Positions 34,692 to 45,766 of a DNA stretch of 64,000 bases are shown one piece after another. The translations under genes and the position numbers were made by a program. The notes beneath the pieces are model-generated. The model was not told where the DNA came from, did not search any database, and saw only the letters and a list, made by a program, of their open reading frames with translations. Positions within the stretch are counted from its first letter, which is position 1. Every line of letters begins with the position of its first letter. Source of the stretch: Carex sylvatica (taxonomy: Eukaryota > Streptophyta > Magnoliopsida > Poales > Cyperaceae); NCBI GenBank assembly GCA_964058845.1, contig CAXKVR010000045.1, positions 124,001-188,000 on the forward strand. The letters are read 5' to 3'.

Positions 34692-35272
34692 ACCGACATT
34701 TTTATTAATATCTAACATCAAATAGAAATTAATAATTATGCTGAGTATTTAAAAAAAAATGCACAAATCGACCATTTAATGGCTGGTTCTCAATTTTTTT
34801 TCTCAACCGGCCATTAAATGGCCGATCCTCAATTTTTCTAATTTTTCTAATTTTTCTCATTTGCTGAAATTAAACACTCGAGCACCGTTTTGTGGCCGTT
34901 TGAAATTTTGTCGTCATTTTTCGTCTTTCTCAGTGAAGATATCATCTCTCTTAGCATAAATTAACGTATTTTAGCGTAATTTAATATAATTTCAAGTAAT
35001 TTAGTGTATTTTAGTATAATTATGCTAATTATTAAAAAAAAAAAGTAATCTAACAAATATTTTAAAAAAAAAATTGAATTTTTTTTATCTTAAATTTCAG
35101 CATCTTGTTATTCATAGTGTCTAAAAAAAAAAATTGAAGACCAGCCATTTAAAGTCCGGTTGAAGAAAAAATTGAGGACCGGCCATTCGGTTTGAGCATT
35201 TCTAAAAATACTAATTAAACATGGACATAATTATTAATTTTTATTTTACGTTGAATATTAATTAAAATGTCG
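34692..35272. mobile_element. Foldback element, about 580 bp
   Basis: The left end ACCGACATTTTTATTAATAT pairs with the right end (reverse complement) GCCGACATTTTAATTAATAT. Pairing continues through AAATTAATAATTATG, ATGCTCAAACC and TGGC(T/C)GGT...CTCAATTTTT for about 190 bp. A palindrome CCGGCCATTAAATGGCCG lies at 34808-34825. The flanks CATAAATA and CATATATA differ at one of 8 positions. No coding sequence. Confidence 0.65.
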
Positions 35273-37788
35273 GCATATATAGGGCTCACACAAAAAGGGG
35301 AAAAAAAAAACGTTAACGTTTCATTCCTACTTTTCATTACTTGTCAATGCATTCATTATCTTTTTTCGTTATTTTTGAAGGTTGCCGGGCGAGTTGCCCA
35401 GTCAACGATTTCTTTAACAAAAATAAGTATTTACATGCAATGCATTCATTCTAATTAAATTAAATTGTGCTTCCTATGTGTACATTTAATAACACATAAA
35501 ATGACTCCATTCGTCCATTATCAAATGCTGTTCACGAACAAACTTTTTAAAGACAAATTAACCTTCATTTTTTTATCTTGAAAATAACTATAAAGTTTGA
35601 TAAACTTGTATAAACGACTAAATGAATATTTAAAATATATTTGACGAACTAATTTCATGCATTGAAGAATAACTTTCGAAGGATCAATATAAGATTTTAA
35701 AATTATGTGGTAATGTAATTCTTGAATTTTTATTTTACTCACAATGCATTATAATGTTTATATAATATGTGCTAGAAGAAAAGACACAAACGGACAACCG
35801 ATGAGCGCCTACATAATTGTACAATTTCTTTTTTTAAATGATTCATTAAAAATCTATGGTGCCGCGTAATAAAGTACTCTAACTTATATGTATTTTATTG
35901 GACTTTCTTGTAAAAAATATATATTTTTTCGTGAAAAAAAGTGTTACGGAAATGTATGTTATCATAAGATTAAATTTTTTGTTTGCTATTTATTTTGCGC
36001 CTTAATAAATCTATACTCTAATTTGTCGCCAAAGCTGAATTTCTCTAGTCTCAAGGGACCTTTGATCCTTTGCATCGGTTTTCTAAGAAAAATGTAATAC
36101 TTAAGCACCAATTTTCATTAAATTAACGTATATGTAATTTCATAGTCATATTCGCAAGATTTTAAAAAAAAAAATTAAAAGGAGCTGGCTACCATATAAT
36201 GTCGTCATCATATATTTTTTAAAAAAATATAATAATAAAATCGATATTTAAAAACAGTCAGCAAGCTTTAATATTTATGTTTTGGACAAAAATGAATAGA
36301 ATTTGAGAAATACAACTTGTTTTCGATAATATAAAAAATATATTAAAGTACTAATATCTTGACAAGGAAAAGTTTGTAAATTTTGTGCATAGTTTAGATA
36401 TAGATCTCAAATAACACGGTAATATTCGTAATATTTGAAAATAATATGGATATTAGTTGAATTATTCGTAAATATCTGTTTAATTTGTACAAGTTTCGGA
36501 AATCTTATTATTGCGCTGCGAAGTATACTTTCATTTTTCTTCAAACACTTGGTCAAAATTTCACCGACATTTTTATTTTTACTCATTTTTTAAAATATTT
36601 TAATAAAAATAATCAGAGTTCAGCCAAATTTTAAAAATACTCAAACCGTGGAAAAAATCCACTGTCCGAACCGTAAAATAAATACACAGCCCGGAATTTA
36701 AATTCAGAATCGTAAAAAAAACTCACAATCCAAAATTTAAATTTGAAACCATAAAAAAAATTCACAATCCGAAATTTAAATTCAAAACCGTAAAAAAAAT
36801 TCACGTTCCGAAATTTAAATTCGAAACTTGCAATTGGCAGTGAGGAGACGGGACCACATGTCAGCGCTGCCGATACTTTGAGGTTGAATGAGATCAAAGT
36901 CAGCCCATAAAGCCCAATTCGACTTATTTATTTGATTCAACTCAATTCGCATCTTTGTTGATTAGCTGAGGTAAAAAGGCGGGTCCCATCTACTTGACAT
37001 TTGACTAAATGAAAAGCAGATAGCGCCATGCATAATTTCATTCATCATTTTTTATCCTTTGAGTCATCTCCATTTCAAACGTAAATGGATACCTCAATTT
37101 CTCATTTTATTTAATCTTCAAAATTTAAACGGCCCGGGTCTATATATTTTGGTGAACTATAGTTTCTGTTATATCCTGAAATTTTAAAACAGAATTAATT
37201 TGCTAAATTAAAAATTTTGGTTAATTAAATGACCTTTCAGATTTTTGTCTGATTAATTTTAAAGTGAAACTAAAATTTTGAGATATAATCGAACTATGAA
37301 TTTAATGTGTACTAAGTTAAGAATTTGAATCTAAAATATAAATTCTATAAATTAATGGTAATTATTCGAGTAGTTCGTGAATTTAAAAATTTGTTACAAG
37401 TTCCGTTGAACCATTTAGAAAAGAAATTAAAATTTGATTTGTATGAATAAATAAATAATTGAATTATAAATAAGAGTATAATTATACAAAGTTATTCGTA
37501 AAAATACAACTTTCCGTTGAATAGTTAACCGGGTATATTGTTTTGAGTCCGGGAATTCATTGACCGAAAATTTGTCTCAAATCCGATTATTGGATAACTG
37601 GATTGAACATTTTTCGAATTTCATTCAAACAGTGGGTAGATTCCGTAATTTTTTTTTTTTTTTTGGTATTTATAAAAATTTCGGATGGTTTGCACCTCTC
37701 AATAGGTTTTACAACATGATATGCCTGAGTAACACGGGCATTTATTAACGATGGAACTTTGAAAGGCTATTTCCTTTATGTATTGCAA
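35273..37788. other. AT-rich intergenic DNA, no gene seen
   Basis: Apart from the minisatellite at 36640-36835, no gene or bordered repeat is supported. Confidence 0.5.
36640..36835. repeat. 39-bp minisatellite, about 5 copies
   Basis: The unit resembles CCGAAATTTAAATTC followed by AAAACCGTAAAAAAAATTCACA. Because 39 is a multiple of 3, it makes a repetitive frame on minus (FEFKFRxVNFFYG), which is not considered a gene. Confidence 0.8.
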
Positions 37789-37796
37789 AAATAAAT

Positions 37797-38222
37797 GAGG
37801 AGAATTCAAATGTCTTTATTTTTTGTCTTTATTGTGTTTTTATTTTTTGAAAATTTAATAACTCAAAATCTAAAACATAAAAGTTAAAACTTTATTTTTA
37901 TTTTTTGTCTTCATTGTGTTTTTATTTTTTGAAAATTTAATAACTCAAAATCTAAAACATAAAAGTTAAAACTTTATTTTGATTGTCATCAGGAGCTTGT
38001 AAAAAATATACTAATGTGAATAATGTAGAGACGTCAATTTTTCAACTCATTGATTTATATAAAAATAAATTGAAATGTGATAACTTTTTATGAGTATATA
38101 GAGAAAATAAAATATATCAAATCTAACAGTTTTATTTTGATATTTAAGTTTAGATTTTGAGTTATTAAAATTTTAAAAATTAAAGACAGAGACAAAAAAT
38201 AAGAATATTTTAATCCTCCTCC
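37797..38222. mobile_element. Inverted-repeat MITE, 426 bp, with internal tandem duplication
   Basis: The left end GAGGAGAATTCAAATGTC and right end (reverse complement) GGAGGAGGATTAAAATATTC lead into the shared TTATTTTTTGTCT. An 88-bp unit (TTTTTGTCTT[TC]ATTGTGTTTT...) is present twice at about 37815-37985 and once inverted at about 38120-38200. The direct repeat AAATAAAT flanks it at 37789-37796 and 38223-38230. Confidence 0.7.
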
Positions 38223-38279
38223 AAATAAATTACTTTATAATAAATAATTAATATTAAAAAAAATTCACTTATCTTATTA

Positions 38280-38884
38280 TCTCTTGGTGCTATGTATTTT
38301 TTTATTTTCTTTGACTCTCAAGCGGCGCCCCCAATCGCCTGGCCTCTTCTCCTCTCGTGCGGCGCCCCAGTCCCTCACCCGGTGGAGCAGTGCCGTAGGA
38401 GGAAGAAGATGAAGAGATGGAAGGCGCCGATGTCTTGGCTGAAGAGGAGCAGTCTTGAGGAGATGACTTGGCTGAGCTGGCAGAGACAGAAAAGAGACAT
38501 CTTGGCCAGGTCTTTGATTTTCTGTACTTATATTGACACTTAAGGCTAAGTGAAGCATGCTCATTGTAGTAAACCAATTTTCCTTACAAAATAACATGAA
38601 TTGATAAAATTTCCAAGGCATTTGCATAAATTACTAATAATCTCTGCTTTCTGCTTTGAAACTAGAATTCTGTTGTTCAAAGGAAGCTGATTTTCTGTAA
38701 CTTTAATTTTGTAAAGGCAGTTTATACATACCATTTTGCAGATGTGGACGGCACCTCAAGATATCACTTGTCATTTACTGGGAACAAGACTGTTCATGGG
38801 CTATATGACTTTCTGCTGAACCAAAGGTATATATCAAGTAATGTGTGAAAAGACATTCAGCTGCACAGTAGACAAATAAGCCAG
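38280..38884 (+). other. GC-rich block and unidentified exon-like piece upstream of the AQR fragment
   Basis: 38293-38510 is GC-rich and ends in CAG before a donor GTCTTTG; one frame is acidic (EEEDEEMEGADVLAEEEQS) but hits a stop. 38720-38830 contains an open piece reading DVDGTSRYHLSFTGNKTVHG. Neither could be matched to a family; they may be other parts of the same duplicated segment. Confidence 0.3.
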
Positions 38885-40307
38885 ATCTGCTTGATGAGAT
38901 TGATTTTAAGGATACTTTCCTTGATGCCGAGAATTTGAGAGAGAGCTTTCCCAATTACGAGGTAAAATGCAATATTTTCAATTGTTTACATCTCTGAAGT
39001 GCGAATTGGTCTATCATACAGTGGTCTTTTATTTTCTTCAGTGCATGTAACCTTTTTGGTTTGAATGTGGATGTTCGTCTTGGAAGGGGGGGTGTGCATG
39101 TGTGACTAATGCTTGATATTGTATCTACAGAGAGGAGAATTTATTGACAGACTTACCTTTTATAATTCATAGGTTTCCTTTATCACTTCGATGGCACAGA
39201 GATCACTAAACCAAATGTGCCTTTCCGTATCAGGCTACTAGATTCATTAAAGAGAGACAACAGTGCACTACCTGGCAATTCAAAACCACTAAATGAAGAG
39301 AATATTTCAAAGAAGGAGAAGTTAGTTGTTGAGGCTTACATTCCAGCTGACCCATGGCCCTATCCTCAAGATAAGCCAAAGCAAAGCGCAGTTAGGTTTA
39401 CACCAATACAAGTATTATTTATCAGTTTTGTCTATTTATTCAGTTCGAACACATCTCTGATTACAAACATTGCCCAGCGTATCTAGTTTGCTTGAGCTGC
39501 TGGACTGGTTGGATTGCACCATGGTTCACACTCGTCCTGTATACGAAGGGTTCCTGCTGCTTTCTAGAATTCTAGAACAGCATTATAATAGTTTTGGTGA
39601 AAAAACTGAGGCATAATCATCTTTGAGATTAACACTGATTAAGGGTTTAATTGGGGCTAATTTGAGTGGCATACTTCATATCACCTGATCACCAAATTAT
39701 TTGTTTGAAGCTAGATTGGTTGTACTAATAGGAGGTCATATTTTTACAGAAAGGGGCCATCATTTCAGGGATTCAGCCTGGTTTGACCATGGTTGTGGGG
39801 CCACCAGGTACTGGTAAGACAGACACAGCAGTGCAGATATTGAACATTCTCTACCATAATTGCCCCTCTCAGAGGACACTGATCATCACCCACTTGAATC
39901 AAGCTTTGAATTATTTGTTTGAGAAGATCATGTAGGTAGTTATCTTTCTTATATTTTCAGTCAACATGTATGCTGAGTCTATGGAGTTGTTCACTAGGAA
40001 CTATAGTTGTTCATCTAATTCACTTCCTTTTTTTCTTTTAGAGGGATGTGCCAGATCAGCCGTCAGGGCTGTGTCAATGCCATGCTCGTGCGCCACCTTG
40101 AGCTTCCGCGTTGAGGTTGAGCAGCTAGCCTTCTCCCTGCGCCTCCCGCCTCACTCCGCCCACATTTGTGAGGCTGCCAGCTACTTTTGGCTTCCTCATG
40201 TTTACTCCCGTTGGGAGCGTTTCCTTGCTGAGGCAGCCTCCAATGTGTGCTGCCAAGAGTTGCTTCCGGCATCTCTCTAGCATGTTTCAAGTGTTGGAAG
40301 ATTGCAG
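38885..40307 (+). pseudogene. AQR: Aquarius (intron-binding helicase) pseudogene fragment
   Basis: Exon-like blocks with intact splice borders lie at 38885-38960, 39173-39411, 39750-39935 and 40042-40307. They encode LDEIDFKDTFLDAENLRES, then FDGTEITKPNVPFRIRLLDS and WPYPQDKPKQSAVRFTPIQ. Next come [20 protein letters not shown] (Walker A), [20 protein letters not shown] and, after breaks, CEAASYFWLPHVYSRWERFL and AAKSCFRHLSSMFQVLEDCR. All match the helicase core of Aquarius, the spliceosomal SF1 helicase. There is a 1-base loss at the start of the second block and TAG at 39933 in place of the expected Gln codon. The last block has lost about 57 bases after RDVP, has a frameshift near 40110 and lacks a further part. 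Retained introns show a segmental copy, not a retrocopy. Confidence 0.88.
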
Positions 40308-41190
40308 GTACCTTTGTATTTCTGTATTTTTTTTCTTGTTTATCTCTGATTCCTGGTGCCCCTATGAACCTAGATGTGGTCAGTAGTTTGGTATTATACC
40401 AGGTCGAGCACTTTTTTTGTGGTTTTTTATTGTGTTTGATCCCTAGTTGGTATAAATTGATTGAACTGAAGTGTAATTAAATTATCAAGTGTTAATCCGA
40501 GAGGCACACATGAGAAAATTGAAATTTGAGGAAAGATTAGTTAGGTTTGCATATTTCCTTTTTCTGAAATCGATTCCTTTCAATATTCTGTAGAGAATTT
40601 GATTTTTGATGATTGTTCGGAAGTAGTCCTATTATGATTTAAGGGTGAATTGAAACGGATTGGTCTAAGATGAGGATCAATAGTACAATTGAGGGTTAAG
40701 GGATGTGATGTTAGTTTGGTTTTAGATGCACTAAGCTTAAAAAAGGAACGAACAAACAGCAAGTGGTATACCCTTACTAGGGCTGCAACTTACATGTAAC
40801 TTATGCATCACAGAATTCTGAACTGTGATGAAACTGTAATCTCAGTTACTTGTATTTTCTGTTGGTGAAGCTGTTCAAGAGAGGGAAAAAAAAAAAAAAA
40901 AGTTGTGAAGGAGATTTACGAGACTGAGCTGATGGTCACTGGCAGAGGCCAAAAGACCGTGCCTCTGCACTGAGTTTTGATTCTAATAAACGTATGTTTA
41001 AAACTTATCTAGTCATTTTTCGCTAAAAAGTACTGATAATTGATAGAACAAAATAAGGGATTTGGGGGCAAAAGATCCTGAAAAATACATCCCACGAAAT
41101 ACACAAGACACATGATGTTAGTTTCTTCAAGAACTATATCTAATATTTTCAAGTTCACATACTTCCTAAGAATGTTAGTTCATGCTATCA
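40308..41190. other. Intergenic DNA, no gene seen
   Basis: No coding signal. The part next to 41190 should be the 3' UTR of the minus-strand SET-like gene. Confidence 0.4.
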
Positions 41191-44100
41191 TCAATCTGTC
41201 CTCAATTTACGCACATCATCACTGTCGCCGGTCTCTCCAATGCCACCTCCAGTAACCTCCTGTAACATGTTAACCAGTAAATTTCAATTTAGATTCTGAG
41301 TTCTATTAATTTTTAGATAATTAATTTAATTGTCTTATCAAGTACGAAACAAATAAAATAATATATTGTAAGATTTTTTTCGCATACGTTTCTTTATTTA
41401 ATTTCTCCTACAAGATATTCCAATTAATGCAATATAGATTCATTTTAGAGAATACATACAGCTAGTAAAAAGAAATGTAATTGAGTGTAGGTGCATGTGT
41501 ATACCTCTTCTCCTATTTCTTCAAACAAGTCGTTCGTGTCAAACTTCGTTTCGCTGACCTTTTATGCAAGCATAATGGATTATTTATAAACAAACAATAC
41601 TTATAAAAAGTGATGTAAGATATTTAGCGTAGGTGTATACCTTTTCTTTCTCCCCTAAGTCGATTGTATCGATTCCCTACACAATCATAATATATTAATA
41701 AAAAAAGAGTAAAATACTTAAATATAAAATATTTATTAAGTGTAGGTGTTTGCACCTCCTCAGACGAGACAATTGCCGTGTTTTGCACCTGATCCCCAGA
41801 TGAGCCCATTGTATTGACCTACAAGATATAGTCATTTTTAAGAAACATACATATTGCTAGTAAAATAAAATGTTAGATATTTAACTGTATAGGTAAGTAT
41901 ATATACCTCTTCAGACAAGTACATTGTGTCAGAGTTCGTTTTGTTGACCTTTGCTTCTTCCTCTTCTCCGTAGAAGTCAATTGTATCCTACACAATCATA
42001 ATATTAATATATAGAAACATAAATTTAGTAAAATAATTAAAAATAATAGAAAAAATAAATTTAAGATAATTAACCCGTAGGTGTGTATACTCAATAATTG
42101 ACCCGTAGGTGAGTCTCAATTGTATCCTACCTCTTCAATTTTCCGTTTACGAGATGAACCTACTGTATTGACCTCCTACATAATCACAGTGCATTAATTA
42201 ATTTTGAAAAATGTAAAACTTGCAAAATAACATGTCAGGTCTTTAAGTGTACCTCCTCAGAAGAGTCCATTGTTGTATTTTGAACCTCTTTATTAATCCA
42301 TTTATAATGTGAGCCCTTCGAGGTGACCTCCTATATACGCAATGATATGTATTTATAGAAAAAAAAAAACTTGAAAATTAAAATGTATTTATGTCATTTA
42401 AGCATATATAGGTGTATATATACCTCTAAATTTTCTTCCTCACGAGATGTATTGATCTCCTATTAACCACCGGTGTGCAAAATAAAATGTACGAAATATA
42501 ATGCATTAATAGAAATATTATATACACATATAGTAAAATAAAATTTACGATATTTAATTAAGCGTAATTGCATATATAACTCTCCTTTTTTGTTGTACAT
42601 ACAAACCACTTACGTAGGCCCCCTTATGTCATAATAGAAATAAAATTGGAGTAAATGGACAAATCACTAGAATAAAATAAATTTGATCAATCACACACAA
42701 GTTTTGTTTTAAATAAAAATTAAAGAAAAAGACGAGAAACAAGAAATTCACACTAACATTTGTGTAGGACTTTAACGGGTCCACCCACAAATCATCCCTT
42801 AATTGTACAGCAATCTATACTCATAAAAAAAATCAGATTCAGATATAAAATATTAATTTTTGACAAAAATATCAAATATTAATATCGCCTTTTCATTTTA
42901 ATATTTGTTTTACCAAGTCCAAGTTTTCGTTGCTCCGCACATTATTATCAATGAACCAATCAAAGAAACTGCATTATATAAATAAAAAATTAGGTCAACA
43001 ATTAATGAATAGAAAGACTTAAATTCAAACCGAATTAATTCAGTAAATTATCAATTTAAAGCAAATGATATTAAGTACAAAACCTTTCAGAGCTAGAATT
43101 TTTCTTCACTCCCATGTCAAGGCCATAACACATTGAACGAAGAACTCAGTTAGAAATATTATATTCATGAAATGAAATTTTGACAAATATAGAAATAATA
43201 ATAAAGGTAAAAATTGATTCTACCTTTCCTTCCTTCCACTTAATTGGCTGGAATGCTATTGTAAGATTCCCGTTCTTGTCTTTTGCATAGACCTTTGTAA
43301 GTTTTTCATTTTCAAAGTATGGATTTGATGAAAAATTCTATAAAAATAAGAACAACAAAGTTAAAAGCAGCTAGCGTAAAAGATTAAAAAAATGCATGCT
43401 ACAAAAAGAAGGAAATGAGGGACAACGTAGGAAGACAAATGAGTATCGAGCTGGAGCTGCTATGGCTACAACCGGCGGGTCAACTTCAATTGAGACCATG
43501 TGCTTCAGTATCTGTACAGAAAAAAAAAAAATTGGAGGAAGTACAATTATAGTATAGAACGACTATAGATAGACCATTGTGTGTTACCTTTCGATCCTCT
43601 TCTCTTACAAAAAGGCGAAGAACAGGATCTCTACAAAACTGTGCAGAAAATAAAAGAAAAAAAAAATTAAAAATTAGACTGTTATAACTTTAAGTCTTTC
43701 TATACATTATAATACAGTATATTTATATTTTATATAACTGAAGATGAATAAAGTTATTTACCGTAGTCACCCAGAAATCTTCCACAGATCCAACAATTTG
43801 GTGCATCTCTCTTAAGTCTTAACAGAGGTTGGCGTAACTCATTAAACTCTTTTATCACGTCCTGGACTTCAGATTTGTTTTCATCTATTATCTACTTAAA
43901 TAACAAAAGAAAAATTAGCAAACAGAAACTATAATTTCAAAGACAAAGGGTCATGGAATATTCAGCAGCTTACAAGCTACTACCAAAAATCAATCAAATG
44001 GAAATTGGCCAAAATAGAAGCTACGACAGACAATTTGGCAATTGGAAACACAAAACAGATGCTATCACTCGAATTCATACAAGCTACGACAGACAAAATA

Positions 44101-44256
44101 ACTAAACATGCATGAAATAGTTAAATCCGCTAAAACCACAGTCGAGCTGATAAATTCACACGAAATATAAGAAAATTCAGGATAATTAATTTATACCTGC
44201 TTTATTTCATCCTGAATTCTCTTGTACTCTGTAAACTCTATGTCGTGCTCCGCCAT
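41191..44256 (-). CDS. SET/NAP-related (NRP-like) histone chaperone with serial micro-exons
   Basis: Core exons: 44256-44197 (MAEHDIEFTEYKRIQDEIKQ), 43891-43762, 43638-43588, 43511-43437 and 43337-43224 (NFSSNPYFENEKLTKVYAK, IKWKEGK). Then come about 43144-43084, 42968-42914 (FFDWFIDNNVRSNENLDL) and 42814-42758 (VQLRDDLWVDPLKSYTN). These match the NAP domain of SET/NRP chaperones: dimerisation helix, FW motif, NPYFEN, ESFFxWF, DDLWxxPL. The acidic tail is split into small exons, all multiples of 3 in phase 0: 42622-42614 (uncertain), 42459-42424, 42330-42253, 42175-42131, 41987-41907, 41818-41756, 41676-41641, 41558-41505 and 41259-41191 (stop). Exon 2 has one extra base near 43816-43825 and the exon 6 acceptor is out of phase, so this allele may be damaged. 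NRPs bind H2A-H2B in the nucleus. Confidence 0.75.
41505..42459 (-). repeat. Serial duplicated micro-exon units in the SET-like gene
   Basis: Seven exons of 36, 78, 45, 81, 63, 36 and 54 bases are each flanked by similar intron ends: TAG acceptors and donors opening GTATA, GTAGG, GTACA or GTGCA. They share coding motifs: EVNTxGSS starts, DTID/DTMY cores and SSEE, LSEE or GEE ends. The resemblance in both exon and intron edges points to tandem duplication of one exon-intron unit. Confidence 0.7.
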
Positions 44257-44331
44257 GAAAGCACAATTGATGCCCTTTGTTAAAAGAGAAAGAGAATGGG
44301 TTTCCCCCCAGAAAAGCTAGTTATTTATAAT

Positions 44332-45766
44332 GATCCTCCGAACTAACAAATTTCTCCAGACACCTGGTCTATATATACCAGTGGATCAAATATTGATTGT
44401 TAATCAAATTTTGGAAGTACGATTTCAATTGGAGTCTACGGAGATAAACTTAGACCGGGCGTTGACGAAATTGATAGTTCTTTCTTTGATCGTGATTTTC
44501 AAAATTATCGCCTATCAATTGGAGTCTATGCAGGAAGTGGGGCCCATATGGGATATTATTCGGGATCAGCAGAGACGTACGAACGGGTTTGTTAAGACGA
44601 TTACAAAGCAATTAATAATCCTCCGAACTAACAAATTTCTCCAGACACCTGGTCTATATATACCAGTGGATCAACTATTGATCGTTAATTGAATTCTGGA
44701 AGTACGATTTCAATTGCAGTCTACGGAGATAAACTTAGACCGGGCGTTGACGAAATTGATAGTTCTTTCTTTGATCGTGATTTTCAAAATTATCGTCCAT
44801 CAATTGGAGTCTATGCAGGAAGTGGTGCCCACATGGGATATTCGGGATCAGAAGAGATGTACGGACGGGTTTGTTAAGACGGCTACAAAGCAATTAATAA
44901 TCCTCCGAACTAACAAATTTCTCCAGACACCTGGTCTATAAATACCAGTAGATCAAATATTGATCGTTAATTGAATTCTGGAAGTACGATTTCAATTGGA
45001 GTCTACGGAGATAAACTTAGACCAGGCGTTGATGAAATTGATAGTTCTTTTTTTGGTCGTGATTTTCAAAATTATCGCCTATTAATTGGAGTCTATGCAG
45101 GAAGTGGGACCCACATGGGATATTATTCGGGATCAGCAGAGACATACGGACGGGTTTGTTAAGACGGTTACAAAGCAATTAATAATCCTTCGAACTAACA
45201 AATTTCTCCAGACACCTGGTCTATAAATACCAGTGGATCAAATATTGATCGTTAATCGAATTCTGGAAGTAGATTTCAATTGGAGTCTACGGAGATAAAC
45301 TTAGATCGGGCGTTGACGAAATTGATAGTTCTTTCTTTGATCGTGATTTTCAAAATTATCGCCTATCAATTGGAGTCTATGCAGGAAGTGGGGCCCACAT
45401 GAAATATTATTCGGGATCAGCATAGACGTACGGACGGGTTTGTTAAGACGGTTACAAAGCAATTAATAATCCTCTGAACTAACAAATTTCTCCAGACACC
45501 TGGTCTATATATACCAGTGGATCAAATATTGATTGTTAATCAAATTCTGGAAGTACGATTTCAATTGGAGTATACGAAGATAAACTTAGATCGGGCGTTG
45601 ACGAAATTGATAGTTCTTTCTTTGATCGTGATTTTCAAAATTATTGCCTATCAATTGGAGTCTATGCATGAAGTGGGGCCTACATGGGATATTATTCGGG
45701 ATCAGCAGAGACGTATGGACGAATTTGTTAAGACGGTTACAACTTACAAAGCAATTAATAGTTCAT
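44332..45766. repeat. Five tandem 285-bp repeats upstream of the SET-like gene
   Basis: Copies start at about 44332, 44617, 44899, 45184 and 45468, are 282-285 bp long and over 90% alike by eye. The array begins 76 bp upstream of the SET-like ATG and so includes its promoter region. On minus, each copy holds TATATATAG or TATTTATAG. On plus, parts are open (GVYGDKLRPGVDEIDSSFF) because the period is near a multiple of 3, but stops in every unit argue against a protein. Confidence 0.92.
44369..44377 (-). promoter_or_regulatory. TATA box of the SET-like gene (repeat copy 1)
   Basis: The minus strand reads TATATATAG about 115 bases upstream of the ATG. The same element recurs in the other four repeat copies, as TATATATAG or TATTTATAG. 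Confidence 0.6.

Noticed and set aside
36631..36897. 88-aa repetitive frame (FEFKFRxVNFFYG)
   Set aside because: Translation of a 39-bp minisatellite; no gene context.
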